A stretch of 40,048 nucleotides of DNA from Methylococcales bacterium (GCA_003584895.1 QVQF01000234.1:1-40048), one strand, 5' to 3'. Counted from the first letter of the stretch, positions 29,022 to 38,004 are shown. Notes: generated by a model from the sequence alone, not told the origin. A program made the numbers and translations.

Positions 29022-29824
29022 ATGAGCTTATGACCGACCTATCAATCTTGCAAATAACAGATTGTCATATCTTACCTTGCTTAAATGAAACATTTTTAGG
29101 CATTAATACTGAGCATTACTTCCAAGCAGTAATTGAGCTCGCTTTGACTGAAAACTGCCCTTTTGATTTAATTATTGTTACCGGCGACCTCGCTCAAAAT
29201 CCCAGTCAAGGAAGCTATCAGCGAATTTTAAAGCAAATTGAAACGATTGAGACCCCTTGTATTTGCTTGCCTGGCAACCATGATGATACTCAGCTTATGC
29301 AGCAGATATTTAATACGCCACTAGTAAGCTGCCGCAAACAAATTTTGTTAGGAAACTGGCAATTAATCTTTTTAAATAGTCAGGTAAAAGGAGTCCCTAG
29401 CGGTCGATTATCAAATCAAGAATTATGCTTCCTTGATGACTGTTTAAGTAAACATCCAAATCACCACGCTCTTATTGCAGTACATCATCATTGTTTAGAA
29501 ACTAAAAGCGCCTGGATGGATGCCATGATGATAGAAAACAGCTTAGAATTATGGACAGTCATTGGTAAATATCCAAACGTTAAAATAATTACTACCGGAC
29601 ATATCCATCAATTAATGGATATTGAACATGAAGGCGTTCGTGTATTAGGAACACCATCAACTTGCTTCCAGTTCAAACCCGACAGCCCTACGTTTAGTTT
29701 AGATAATATTGCTTCACCAGGTTATCGCCAAATGACATTATCTTCAGACGGCAGGTTCAAAACATTAATTTCGAGACTACCAGAGCCCTTAAAAGACCTA
29801 CAAATTGATAGCTTAGGTTATTAA
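29018..29824 (+). CDS. cpdA: 3',5'-cyclic-AMP phosphodiesterase CpdA-like metallophosphoesterase
   Basis: Binuclear metallophosphoesterase that probably hydrolyses cAMP. 268 residues. Metal ligands are all visible: TDCHI (DxH motif), VTGDLAQNP, GNHDD, AVHHHC and TGHIHQ. Length and order match CpdA/Icc. Four codons after the ATG at 29018 lies a second ATG (29030) that gives the family-like MTDLSILQITDCH; either may be used. It is co-translated with argA through a 4-nt overlap. Another small-molecule phosphodiester as substrate cannot be excluded. Confidence 0.88.
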   Translation: MNELMTDLSILQITDCHILPCLNETFLGINTEHYFQAVIELALTENCPFDLIIVTGDLAQNPSQGSYQRILKQIETIETPCICLPGNHDDTQLMQQIFNTPLVSCRKQILLGNWQLIFLNSQVKGVPSGRLSNQELCFLDDCLSKHPNHHALIAVHHHCLETKSAWMDAMMIENSLELWTVIGKYPNVKIITTGHIHQLMDIEHEGVRVLGTPSTCFQFKPDSPTFSLDNIASPGYRQMTLSSDGRFKTLISRLPEPLKDLQIDSLGY

Positions 29825-29872
29825 AATTCATATAAATCATGGCCTATCTGATTTTTAAGAAACAAATACGGT

Positions 29873-29878
29873 TATAAT
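29873..29878 (+). promoter_or_regulatory. Possible -10 box before the 4-TM protein
   Basis: A perfect TATAAT about 60 bases before the start at 29938. The -35 region (TGATTT near 29849) is poor. Confidence 0.3.
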
Positions 29879-29937
29879 GAATACTTTTGTAAATCTAATC
29901 TGATTCTTCTTCGTTTATTAGTCCAAGCTTTTTCAAC

Positions 29938-30450
29938 ATGAATTTATTAAGACAATACCTATCGCTATGCTGGTTTAGAAATAACCCTGCAAAATTATCA
30001 CCCTCTAGATCATTTATGTGGAAGGCCGTGATTTTTTACCTTATTTCAGGATTTATAGTTGAAGGTTTAATTTCTGATCCTGCTGATGGCATGTTAGAAG
30101 TTTTATTACGTACTATCATGGCATTTTCATCCATAGCCATCTTATTATTTACTATTAAAGAGAAAGCATATTTTAAACAAGTATTTACTGCCATTTTTAT
30201 CTGTGAAAACTTTATTATGACACTCGCAATAGCCGCTGAAACATTAGACTTTATTATGGTTATGAACCATAAAACCTACCGGGAAACAGTATCTATTTCA
30301 TTAGCCATTATATTGGTTGCTTGGTACATTTCCATTGTTAGCTATATATTGCGCCAAACATTTGCTTTTAAAATGAGTATTAGTATAGTTTTAGCGTTTA
30401 GTTATTTTATTTTAACTTATGGCATTCCGATGCTATTTATGGATATATAA
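29938..30450 (+). CDS. Four-helix membrane protein of unknown function
   Basis: 170 residues, not recognised. Four hydrophobic segments are predicted at about 29-46, 57-74, 83-105 and 120-168 (the last probably two helices), with a basic N-terminal region (MNLLRQYLSLCWFRNNPAK). The N-terminal WFRNNP and the layout recall Yip1-like four-helix proteins, but I would not assign it. It stands alone with its own putative -10 box and is followed by tolB after 143 nt. Base composition and codon use look like its neighbours, so it does not look foreign. Confidence 0.65.
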   Translation: MNLLRQYLSLCWFRNNPAKLSPSRSFMWKAVIFYLISGFIVEGLISDPADGMLEVLLRTIMAFSSIAILLFTIKEKAYFKQVFTAIFICENFIMTLAIAAETLDFIMVMNHKTYRETVSISLAIILVAWYISIVSYILRQTFAFKMSISIVLAFSYFILTYGIPMLFMDI

Positions 30451-30593
30451 AAAAGACTAATATTATGTTACTAAAAACAGACTATTTAGCCTACAAAGCT
30501 TGAAATTTAATAGGTTACAGTCATAATGGCAGCAACTAATCTCGAGATATTGAGAACTCTATTCATAACATCATGTAATAATGACTTTAATTT

Positions 30594-31898
30594 TTGAAAA
30601 CCTTAGTAGAGGTGAGTGTGAGTTTTTTTAATAAATTTTTATTTCTTGTGGCTTTTAGTTTATCTGCTACAAATAGTCATGCAGCACTAACCATTGAAAT
30701 ATCTGAAGGCGTTAGTAGCACACTGCCTGTAGCAGTAGTCCCTTTCTCCTCAACTGGCGCCTCTGTTAACATCAGCGCAATAGTTAATGCTGATTTAGAG
30801 CGCTGCGGTTATTTTAAAATGATGGCTGAACAAGCCATGCCCAGCAAACCTAATACAGCATCGGCTGTCAACTTTAACGAATGGCAGTCGGCAAGCCAGA
30901 ATTATTTGGTTATAGGACAATTAGCTGATGCTGGTAACGGTCAATATAATGTTCAGTTTCAATTATTTGATGTCTATAAAAGTGGACAGTTATTAGGTTA
31001 CCGAATGACCTCTTCAGCAGCTGATTTACGAAAAACAGCTCACCACATCAGTGATCTTATTTTTGAAAAATTAACTGGTAAAAAAGGTGTATTTAGTGGC
31101 CGGATCGCTTATATCACCACGACTAATCCTGGCAGCAAACAACAATCACAACAACTTCAAATTGCTGATGCCGATGGATTTAACCCTCAAACTATTGCTT
31201 CATCAGTTGAACCATTAATGTCTCCTTCATGGTCTCCTGATGGAAAAAGAATGGCCTACGTTTCTTTTGAAAGAAAATCAGCAGCTATTTACGTTCAAAC
31301 ATTAGCCACCGGAGAGAGATTGCGTGTAGCTGAATTTCCTGGCATCAATGGCGCGCCTGCTTGGTCGCCAGATGGAACCCGCTTAGCGTTAACTTTATCT
31401 AAAGACGGTAGTCCTGATATCTTTATCCTCAACTTATCCACGCACTCTTTAACTAAACTAACGAGAAGCTTTGCTATTGATACAGAGCCCTCTTGGTCAC
31501 CTGACGGGAACTCAATTGTTTTTACATCAGATAGAGGCGGAAAACCACAAATCTACATAGTTTCTAGTCAAGGCGGAGATGAAAAAAGACTCACTTTTTC
31601 AGGTTCATACAATGCCAGAGCCAGTTTTTCTCCTGACGGTAGAAACTTAGTTATGGTACATGGTAATGGCAACGACTATCGTATTGCCATCATGGACATG
31701 TCAAACAAATCCATAAACGTACTAACAAGTGGGCGCTCAGACGAATCACCTAGCTTTGCACCCAATGGAAGTATGATTCTATATGCCTCCAAAAAAGGCG
31801 GCACAGGATTTTTATCCGCCGTATCAATCGATGGTAAGATACAACAGAAATTGGTTTTTAATAGCGGAGAGGTTAGAGAACCCTCTTGGGGCCCTTAA
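30594..31898 (+). CDS. tolB: Tol-Pal system protein TolB
   Basis: Periplasmic protein of the Tol-Pal envelope system that binds Pal and couples to TolA during division. About 434 residues: signal peptide (FLFLVAFSLSATNSHA), N-terminal domain (about 30-165), then a six-bladed propeller with repeats such as PSWSPDGKRMAYVSF, PAWSPDGTRLALTLS, PSWSPDGNSIVFTSDRGG and ASFSPDGRNLVMVHG. No ATG fits: the start is TTG (30594) or one of two GTG codons at 30612 and 30618; the AGAGGTGA stretch lies just before the latter. It heads tolB–pal–cpoB–queE–queC; tolQRA is not in the window. Confidence 0.95.
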   Translation: MKTLVEVSVSFFNKFLFLVAFSLSATNSHAALTIEISEGVSSTLPVAVVPFSSTGASVNISAIVNADLERCGYFKMMAEQAMPSKPNTASAVNFNEWQSASQNYLVIGQLADAGNGQYNVQFQLFDVYKSGQLLGYRMTSSAADLRKTAHHISDLIFEKLTGKKGVFSGRIAYITTTNPGSKQQSQQLQIADADGFNPQTIASSVEPLMSPSWSPDGKRMAYVSFERKSAAIYVQTLATGERLRVAEFPGINGAPAWSPDGTRLALTLSKDGSPDIFILNLSTHSLTKLTRSFAIDTEPSWSPDGNSIVFTSDRGGKPQIYIVSSQGGDEKRLTFSGSYNARASFSPDGRNLVMVHGNGNDYRIAIMDMSNKSINVLTSGRSDESPSFAPNGSMILYASKKGGTGFLSAVSIDGKIQQKLVFNSGEVREPSWGP

Positions 31899-31954
31899 AT
31901 TTAAAGATTATCCTGCAATTTTTTACAATTTATATATCAACTAGAGAATTAAAA

Positions 31955-32524
31955 ATGAAACTAAATAAAACAATCATCGCATTAGCAATAAGTGCAGCCT
32001 TTTTATCAGCCTGTAGTGATACTGACGAAAAAGACGCCAGCCTTACAGATGGTAGCCTAAATGCCAATAGCGGAATTAACGATGCATCAACTAATGGCTT
32101 GAATAAAGGCTATGGTATGAATGGTTCAACAATGAATGGCGATTACGCTAGCACTTTAGGCCCTGAATTTAATGATCCTAATAACCCTTTATCAAAACGT
32201 ACTATTTATTTCATGCTAGATAGCAGTGAAGTTATGCCAGATTTCGTTACCGTTATATCTGCTCACTCACAATATTTAATCGCAAATCCTTCACAACATA
32301 TTACCCTAGAAGGTAATGGTGATGAACGCGGATCTCGCGAATACAATATTGCGCTAGGCGAACAGCGTGCAAAATCAGTTGCTAGCATGATGAAAGCTCG
32401 AGGCGTTTCTGAAAACCAACTAAATGTCGTCAGCTATGGCGAAGAAAAACCAGCTGTTTTAGGCAATAACGAGGCTGCTTGGGAAAAGAATCGTCGTGTT
32501 GAAGTAGCGTATCAACCAAGGTAA
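31955..32524 (+). CDS. pal: Peptidoglycan-associated lipoprotein Pal
   Basis: Outer-membrane lipoprotein that binds peptidoglycan and TolB. 189 residues from the ATG at 31955. Lipobox AFLSACSD puts the lipidated Cys at about 20. A flexible Asn/Ser/Gly-rich linker (about 25-65) follows, then the OmpA-like domain: RTIYFMLDSSEV, LEGNGDERGSREYNIALGEQ, RAKSV, NQLNVVSYGEEKP and WEKNRRVEVAY. The typical DEKGT-like motif reads GDERGSREYN, which is the family form. cpoB follows after 4 nt. Confidence 0.95.
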   Translation: MKLNKTIIALAISAAFLSACSDTDEKDASLTDGSLNANSGINDASTNGLNKGYGMNGSTMNGDYASTLGPEFNDPNNPLSKRTIYFMLDSSEVMPDFVTVISAHSQYLIANPSQHITLEGNGDERGSREYNIALGEQRAKSVASMMKARGVSENQLNVVSYGEEKPAVLGNNEAAWEKNRRVEVAYQPR

Positions 32525-32528
32525 GTAA

Positions 32529-33422
32529 ATGAAAAAAACTAGCCTTATTTTTCTGCCCTTTATTTTTAGCAGCGCTTATGCAGACGTGCCGGTTGTGATT
32601 GACCATTCGTTATATCCACAATCTGCAACTCCTAACAACCCAGCCAACACACAATCGACAACGACGTTATATGAGTTGATGGGGCGATTGGAGCAAATGC
32701 AATCTGAAGTGCAACAGCTTACCGGCAAAATAGATGAACAAGCTAATCGAATCGATGACTTAAAAAAACATCAAGGAACAATGTATTCAGATTTTGATGA
32801 GCGCTTGCAAAACATAGAAAATAAGGCTAACGGTGTTACTGCAAATCCAAATGAAGTCGCCAAACCAAGCAGCATTACCACCAACGCTAAAGAAGTCCAA
32901 CCTACGACAGCAGCTCCAGTAGTAGTTCCAACTAATTCAGCGCAAAAAGCTAACCCTATCGAAAAAGCGACAGCCAATCAAGGATTAAAGTCACAAATTG
33001 ACAGCCCACAAAGCCAAGGGCCTGATAAACAAGGTTATTTTATGGCCTATGATGAGCTTAGAAGTGGACATACAGCTCAATCTATAGAACAATTCAAAGC
33101 TTATCTTAACCAGTACCCTACAGGTGAATATGCCAATAATGCACAATATTGGCTAGGTGAAGCTTATAGAGTCAATCAGGATAACGCTTCTGCTCGTAAA
33201 GCATTTAATGATGTACTCGAGAAATATCCTAATAGCTTAAAAGTACCTGATGCTATATTAAAACTTGGCTATATCGAAGTGGACCAAAAAAACTCAGTAA
33301 AAGCAACGGAATATCTCAATCGTGTTATTTCTGATTATCCTAAATCGCCCGCTGCAATACTGGCATCAAAGAAACTATTAAAACTCAATGAAGCAGCTCC
33401 TCATGAAGTAGCCCATCATTAG
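32529..33422 (+). CDS. cpoB: Cell division coordinator CpoB (YbgF)
   Basis: Periplasmic protein that links outer-membrane constriction with PBP1B activity in the Tol-Pal network. 297 residues: signal peptide (LIFLPFIFSSAYA), N-terminal coiled coil (about 48-100; YELMGRLEQMQSEVQQL), a Thr/Ala/Pro-rich linker to about 165, and tandem TPRs (GYFMAYDELRSGHTAQSIEQ, YANNAQYWLGEAYRVNQ, PDAILKLGYIEV). The C-terminus ends in HEVAHH. It is third in the tolB operon; queE begins 3 nt after its stop. Confidence 0.93.
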   Translation: MKKTSLIFLPFIFSSAYADVPVVIDHSLYPQSATPNNPANTQSTTTLYELMGRLEQMQSEVQQLTGKIDEQANRIDDLKKHQGTMYSDFDERLQNIENKANGVTANPNEVAKPSSITTNAKEVQPTTAAPVVVPTNSAQKANPIEKATANQGLKSQIDSPQSQGPDKQGYFMAYDELRSGHTAQSIEQFKAYLNQYPTGEYANNAQYWLGEAYRVNQDNASARKAFNDVLEKYPNSLKVPDAILKLGYIEVDQKNSVKATEYLNRVISDYPKSPAAILASKKLLKLNEAAPHEVAHH

Positions 33423-33424
33423 TG

Positions 33425-34066
33425 ATGAGCAGTCTTCGTATTACTGAAATTTTTTATTCTTTACAAGGAGAATCAAATACAGTGGGAATTCCCACTGTAT
33501 TTATTCGACTTACCGGATGTCCTTTGCGATGCGTTTATTGTGATACAGCTTATGCTTTTACAGGTGGAAAAAAGTTAAGCATTAACGACATTATTACCGA
33601 AGCAGAGCAATATAATACCCCTTTTATTACGGTAACCGGAGGAGAGCCCTTGGCACAACCAGGTTGCATAGAATTACTAACCGAATTACTCAATAAAAAC
33701 TTTAAAGTTTCACTTGAAACTAGTGGCGCCATTGATATTTCTAATGTAGATCAACGCACCGTAAAAGTCATGGATCTTAAAACACCTGGCTCAGGTGAAC
33801 TTAATAAAAATCTCTATGAAAATATTCAATATCTAAATAGTAAAGATCAAGTTAAATTCGTCATCGGTACTAATGAAGACTACAACTGGTCAAAAGCTAT
33901 TTTGACAGAATACGCACTATCCGATCGTTGCGAAATATTATTTTCACCGGTTATGGGACTACAAAATCCAACTGAACTTGCTGAAAAAATTCTCCGAGAC
34001 AGATTACCTGTTCGATTTCAAATTCAATTACATAAACTGCTTTGGGATGATGCTCAAGGCAAGTAA
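33425..34066 (+). CDS. queE: 7-carboxy-7-deazaguanine synthase
   Basis: Radical SAM enzyme of queuosine biosynthesis that converts 6-carboxytetrahydropterin to 7-carboxy-7-deazaguanine. 213 residues. The Fe-S motif CPLRCVYC (CxxxCxxC) follows TVGIPTVFIRLTG, and VTGGEPLAQPG is the SAM-binding motif. EIFYSLQGES is the usual N-terminus. A GTG directly before the ATG at 33425 could also start it. It sits between cpoB and queC, as in many gammaproteobacteria. Confidence 0.95.
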   Translation: MSSLRITEIFYSLQGESNTVGIPTVFIRLTGCPLRCVYCDTAYAFTGGKKLSINDIITEAEQYNTPFITVTGGEPLAQPGCIELLTELLNKNFKVSLETSGAIDISNVDQRTVKVMDLKTPGSGELNKNLYENIQYLNSKDQVKFVIGTNEDYNWSKAILTEYALSDRCEILFSPVMGLQNPTELAEKILRDRLPVRFQIQLHKLLWDDAQGK

Positions 34067-34072
34067 ATTATC

Positions 34073-34750
34073 ATGCAAAAAAAAGCCATTATTCTTCTAT
34101 CAGGCGGATTAGATTCAATTACTGTCCTTGCCCTAGCAAAACAACAAGGATACATCTGTTACGCCTTAAGCTTTGATTATGGACAAAGACATAATGCAGA
34201 GCTAATAGCTGCCGCTCAAATAGCAAAATATTATCAAGTTATTGATCATAAAATAATTAAACTTGGATTAGGAAGCATAGGTGGATCTGCCTTAACCGAC
34301 GAAAATATTGCTGTACCTAATAAACCACAAGCAGGCATCCCCGTCACTTATGTCCCAGCAAGAAACACCATATTTCTTTCCTTTGCCCTGGGTTGGGCAG
34401 AAGTATTAAATTTAACTGATATCTTTATAGGTGTTAATGCAGTGGATTACTCCGGTTACCCTGACTGTAGACCAGAATTTATTACTGCTTTTCAGAAATT
34501 AGCGAATTTAGCCACTAAAGCAGGTGTAAATGGAAACTTCTTTACTATACACACCCCCCTAATCTCTTTAAGTAAGGCAGAAATCATTAAACAAGGCATT
34601 GCTTTAGGTGTTGATTATCGTCAAACCGTTTCATGTTACTCAGCAGATGAGCAAGGCCAGGCCTGTGGCGTATGTGATGCATGTCGAATAAGAATAACAG
34701 GATTTTCAGAAGCAAATGTAAAAGACCCAACTCAATATAAAAATCAATAA
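34073..34750 (+). CDS. queC: 7-cyano-7-deazaguanine synthase
   Basis: ATP-dependent enzyme making preQ0 from 7-carboxy-7-deazaguanine and ammonia. 225 residues. P-loop SGGLDS is at about 9-14, [10 protein letters not shown] near 40-49, [16 protein letters not shown] near 100-115, [15 protein letters not shown] near 125-140, and zinc ligands in [18 protein letters not shown]. It is the last gene before the tRNA-Lys, with no obvious terminator in between. Confidence 0.96.
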   Translation: MQKKAIILLSGGLDSITVLALAKQQGYICYALSFDYGQRHNAELIAAAQIAKYYQVIDHKIIKLGLGSIGGSALTDENIAVPNKPQAGIPVTYVPARNTIFLSFALGWAEVLNLTDIFIGVNAVDYSGYPDCRPEFITAFQKLANLATKAGVNGNFFTIHTPLISLSKAEIIKQGIALGVDYRQTVSCYSADEQGQACGVCDACRIRITGFSEANVKDPTQYKNQ

Positions 34751-34755
34751 AAGTA

Positions 34756-34783
34756 TTGCATAATCTGTAAAAATCATTATAAT
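34756..34783 (+). promoter_or_regulatory. Promoter of tRNA-Lys
   Basis: TTGCAT (34756-34761), 16-base spacer, TATAAT (34778-34783), 14 bases before the mature tRNA 5' end. Confidence 0.6.
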
Positions 34784-34797
34784 GGTCAATCTTTGTT

Positions 34798-34873
34798 GGG
34801 TCGTTAGCTCAGCCGGTAGAGCACCGCACTTTTAATGCGATGGTCGCGCGTTCGAATCGCGCACGACCCACCA
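34798..34873 (+). tRNA. tRNA-Lys (anticodon UUU)
   Basis: 76 nt with encoded CCA. Acceptor stem GGGTCGT / ACGACCC, D arm with AGCTCAGCCGGTAGAGC, anticodon loop CTTTTAA giving UUU (34831-34833), and T arm CGCGC-GTTCGAATC-GCGCG. The first pair of the anticodon stem is a C/A mismatch; the rest of the fold is standard. It reads AAA/AAG codons. Confidence 0.97.
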
Positions 34874-34891
34874 CCAAAGAACATATGAATC

Positions 34892-34923
34892 AAGTCCTTA
34901 CGTGCAAACGAAGGGCTTTTTTT
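34892..34923 (+). terminator. Terminator of tRNA-Lys
   Basis: AAGTCCTT pairs with AAGGGCTT (one G·U) around an 11-nt loop, then a run of seven T (34917-34923). A classic Rho-independent signal. Confidence 0.8.
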
Positions 34924-35505
34924 ATGCCTAAAATTTCTCATGGCGCACTGGTAGCGCAATTCGAAAAAACACGACTCCATTGGTCATTCCTACCAAATTC
35001 TACCTAATCAACTCCAATTAAACCTTTAAGTAATATAAATCAATCGATTGGGGGTTGGGGGGTTTAACTTTGTAAGTGGCCGCAGCTCAATCATCGTCTC
35101 GCTGACCCTAATGTTTGATAGGAGCATCAAAAATATTCGACACCCTTTTTTGAATTATTAGCTAAAAGTGATTTTTGAAATTTATTTTTGAAAAATTTAG
35201 GATTTAAGATCGGTATATTGGCACTTATAAAAACTATAAATTTGATCTGGCGACTTCAAAAATTAGTTTAAACGTTATCTTTCATTGGCTGCCTGTTCTC
35301 GACCCACTACGGTCGTTGACCTCTTTTTTTTTGGCGGCAGCTATCTCATGTATAGCTGTCATTCGTCTTATAAAAAATATTCCAATTCAACCACAAATCT
35401 TTCCATCAGTTTTTTGCCTGAATAATTGCTGGTTAGCGTTTACCTTTCTTTATTCTGCTGCGTAATTTTTTAATTTCTCAGGAGGCAGTGTAACGAAACA
35501 TAGAT
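34924..35505. other. Gene-free stretch downstream of tRNA-Lys
   Basis: About 580 bases with no supportable gene. It contains a G-rich patch (GGGGG TT GGGGGG at 35050-35062), a T-run (35323-35332) next to a 9-bp hairpin GGCAGCTAT / ATAGCTGTC (35336-35360, one G·U), and several in-frame stops in all readings. It may be degraded coding sequence, but no family could be recognised. Confidence 0.5.
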
Positions 35506-36412
35506 TTAAAGGGTGTTGCTGTGTTGTTTTAATAAATCCAAGCAATGCAATTTAATTGTTTCGCAGATATTATCTAAAGGCAAATGGCTTAAGCTTTTAC
35601 TATTAAAAGGCTTTTGCAACTCAATGCCAATCCGGTCCAACGATAACAACGGGTAAGCGACTAGAAAAAATATAGCGACTGTATAAACCCCCGCTTTTTC
35701 TAACAAAGAAAAGGGTAGCAGTAATAAAAACATAAAGACAAATCGGCGTATTTTTACAGCATAAACGAACGGCATCGGCGTTTTTAAAATGCGCTCGCAG
35801 CCGCCTAAATGATCGATCAATAGGCCCCGCTGTCCTTCTAGAAGACTAAATTCAAAGCCGTCTAATTCAAGTCCGTTGGTATTTGGGTAACCCGTGCGTG
35901 CTTTTTGCAATAATGTGGCTATTTTACTGACAACAAATAATGGCATGTGGATGGCTGATTTTAGTTCTACAAGCTCTTGCGCCGTCAGTAGACCAACTAA
36001 GGGGGTAAAATTATTACCATTTCGTAATGACTCTTTGGTGGCAAATGCAAAAGCAATGGCCCATTTCGTTAAGGCCTCTCTCCAAGCACTATCATGCGGT
36101 CCGTAGTTCAATCCGCCAATAATCAGGTTGCGGATTTGGTTGGCAATACCGCCCCATAATTTGCGAGCCTCCCACCAACGTTCGTAACCGGCATTAGTTC
36201 TAAAAACCAATACCATGCCCAAGACTACACCCGTGTATTGAAAGGGTGTGACATCAAGAGAAGGTAAAGGCCACCAGTAATGCAGGATAACAACATAATA
36301 ATAACAGCATGGGCAAAATGCGGGGTGTAACAGAACCTCGCCACATCAGGGAGCTGAGTAAAAAATTGGGATGCTCGTCTTTATTGGTCATTAAATGAGA
36401 AGAGTCTTTCAT
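35506..36412 (-). pseudogene. Bestrophin-like anion channel family gene with one-base frameshift
   Basis: UPF0187/bestrophin family (RFP-TM), probably a chloride channel. The 238-codon frame from 36222 begins in the middle of the family at GMVLVFRTNAGYERWWEARK; the missing start is found upstream. From the ATG at 36412, preceded by AGGA at good spacing, the frame reads RGSVTPRILPMLLLLC to about 36293; skipping one T (36292) it continues VILHYWWPLPSLDVTPFQYT and joins the long frame. So about 302 codons are present with a single extra base in a TTA/TGT repeat-like run. The rest is full length, with the C-terminal PLLSLDRIGIELQKPF. Either a real pseudogene, a sequencing error, or a slippage site. 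Confidence 0.85.
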
Positions 36413-36802
36413 AATTTATTCCTAATTAAACGCGAATTCAACTCTGAAGTGCAATTCCAGTATTCATGTCGCCTGCAGATTATCATCGCCAAAAAATACC
36501 GCATGGGTTGTTTTATAAATTAGTATTTTTCGAGGTTGGTGATTAAGTTTTTGCATGACCTCCTCAACCTAGCTCTCAGTTATATTTTCAAAACTGCTGC
36601 ATTTAGGGGTTAATTAATCCCTAGTAGAGTACAAAAATAATTTTAGCCATTTCTTTTTCCTCTGAGTTAAACATCGGTAATAGGTTGGAATAAGTATGTC
36701 GTCAGTCGCTCCGCCGCTTAGCGGATAGCACCCTGTTGCATATATTCGGCAAGGTTATAAAAGCGGATGCAGGGATTGTGAATGTAATTCTCCGAAGGTT
36801 AA
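36413..36802. other. Stretch between bestrophin and rhodanese genes
   Basis: About 390 bases without an intact gene. On the minus strand a well-spaced AGAGG precedes ATG at 36650, which encodes only MAKIIFVLY before a stop at 36621; this resembles the first residues of NAD-dependent formate dehydrogenase and may be a stump. A palindrome around TTAATTAA (36610-36621) follows, and a 32-codon ORF starts at about 36556 with AGGAGG too close to its ATG. None is called as a gene. Confidence 0.4.
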
Positions 36803-37138
36803 TTAGTCTACAATTCGATAGGTCGGTATCGTGCTGTCAACTTGCAACGCCCATGTATGAACGCCACCGGTTAGGTTTCTAATAGCTGTAAAACCATTCC
36901 GCTCTAAAAATAACGCAACCTGCATACTGCGCACGCCATGGTGGCAAATGCAGATAATTGTCTGCTGAGCATTCAGTTCGGACAGTCTGTCGGAAATGGT
37001 ATTCATCGGCATCGTTAAGGATCCGTTAATATGACCGGCCTGAAACTCCCACGGCTCACGCACATCGAGTAATAGGGGTTGCTCTCGTACTTCATCCGCA
37101 AGCCATGCGGCCAATTCAATGGGTGTCAAATTTTGCAT
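36803..37138 (-). CDS. Single-domain rhodanese-like sulfurtransferase
   Basis: 111 residues. The rhodanese active loop CHHGVRS carries the catalytic Cys65; LLLDVREPWEFQAGHINGS at about 22-40 has the conserved Asp25 and Arg, and LTGGVHTWA is the C-terminal motif. It may move persulfide sulfur, or it may be a GlpE/ThiI-like carrier; in operons with grxD and bolA it is often linked to Fe-S metabolism. It stands 160 nt after grxD on the same strand. Confidence 0.9.
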   Translation of the reverse strand: MQNLTPIELAAWLADEVREQPLLLDVREPWEFQAGHINGSLTMPMNTISDRLSELNAQQTIICICHHGVRSMQVALFLERNGFTAIRNLTGGVHTWALQVDSTIPTYRIVD

Positions 37139-37297
37139 AATTTTTCATATATAGGTGAGCCTTCGTGGTTGAATAAAGCCGCCTACCTCTTTATGTGTTA
37201 TGCCGAGTCTCATTTTATTCTCGCGCAATTCTTTTCGGTACAGCTACACCATTAACGCAATCAGGCATTGAAAATCAGCCTATCCAAACGGAGTAAC

Positions 37298-37618
37298 TCA
37301 TAGCTGTGCCGCTTGCAGCAATTGTTGTAGTTCGCCTTGCTCAAACATCTCGCGCATGATGTCGCAACCGCCAACAAATTCGCCCTTGATATAAAGCTGC
37401 GGAATGGTCGGCCAGTTAGCGTAGGACTTAATGCCATCTCGTATTTCTGGGTCAGCCAACACGTCCACCGTGAACAGATTCGGCCCGCCGCATGCCTTCA
37501 GCATCTGGATCGCAGCGCCGGAAAAGCCGCACTGCGGAAACTGGGGCGTACCTTTCATGTAGAGCACAACCGAGTTGGTCGTCACTTGTTGGTTAATTCT
37601 TTTCTGAACAGCCGTCAT
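37298..37618 (-). CDS. grxD: Monothiol glutaredoxin GrxD (second copy)
   Basis: CGFS glutaredoxin, 106 residues. Active Cys30 is in PQCGFSGAA; YMKGTP, NWPTIPQLYIKGEFVGGCDI and the EQGELQQLL tail are conserved. The ATG at 37618 has GGAG six to seven bases upstream; the ATG two codons earlier does not. Codons are visibly richer in G+C than in grxD at 22478, so it may have been acquired separately. It follows bolA by 19 nt; GrxD–BolA complexes handle [2Fe-2S] clusters. Confidence 0.95.
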   Translation of the reverse strand: MTAVQKRINQQVTTNSVVLYMKGTPQFPQCGFSGAAIQMLKACGGPNLFTVDVLADPEIRDGIKSYANWPTIPQLYIKGEFVGGCDIMREMFEQGELQQLLQAAQL

Positions 37619-37637
37619 AATCATTCTCCAAAGTAGT

Positions 37638-37883
37638 TTAATTGTTGCTTTTAATCCACGCCTCAGGCGTGAAGGTTTTTATCGACAGTGCGTGAATTTC
37701 TGTACGCATACGCTCACCCAATGCCAGATACACTAATTGATGTTGCTGCACCCTGTTTTTACCGGTGAATTTCGGGCTAACGATCACCGCCTCGAAATGC
37801 TGGCCGTCATCACCTTGCACTTCCACATAATCGCTAGACAAGCCATCCATGATGTAGTTTCTTAAGTCATTCGCTGTTAGCAT
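37638..37883 (-). CDS. BolA family protein (IbaG-like)
   Basis: 81 residues. [10 protein letters not shown] contains the invariant His; [20 protein letters not shown] is the beta-hairpin, and [14 protein letters not shown] ends the fold. The size is that of YrbA/IbaG rather than the longer BolA. GAGAG precedes the ATG. Upstream of grxD on the same strand; the pair probably forms a cluster-binding heterodimer. Confidence 0.92.
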   Translation of the reverse strand: MLTANDLRNYIMDGLSSDYVEVQGDDGQHFEAVIVSPKFTGKNRVQQHQLVYLALGERMRTEIHALSIKTFTPEAWIKSNN

Positions 37884-38004
37884 CGCATTCTCTCAAGGTT
37901 AAAATTACAGTGAGCACAGATGAGGCATACAGGAACGACGAAATCCCTTAACCTTTGTGTACGTTATAGAAAAAATTATTTTCATATCTAGGCATCACCG
38001 ATCA

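Noticed and set aside
1-34873. A new defence system or prophage in the left part
   Set aside because: All genes there belong to housekeeping families or are single small membrane proteins; no nuclease, reverse transcriptase, integrase or toxin–antitoxin pair was seen.
35050-35062. G-quadruplex in the G-rich patch
   Set aside because: Only two G-runs, whereas four are needed for a standard intramolecular quadruplex.
34864-35307. Duplicated tRNA 3' end (att site): CGACCCAC in tRNA-Lys and again near 35300
   Set aside because: Only 8 bases match; too short to support an integration event.
35270-35505. Degraded coding sequence downstream of the bestrophin gene
   Set aside because: Short readable stretches on the minus strand, but no family could be named and stops occur in all frames.
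36461-36556. 32-codon minus-strand ORF with AGGAGG upstream
   Set aside because: The Shine-Dalgarno is only two bases from the ATG, and the peptide matches nothing I know.
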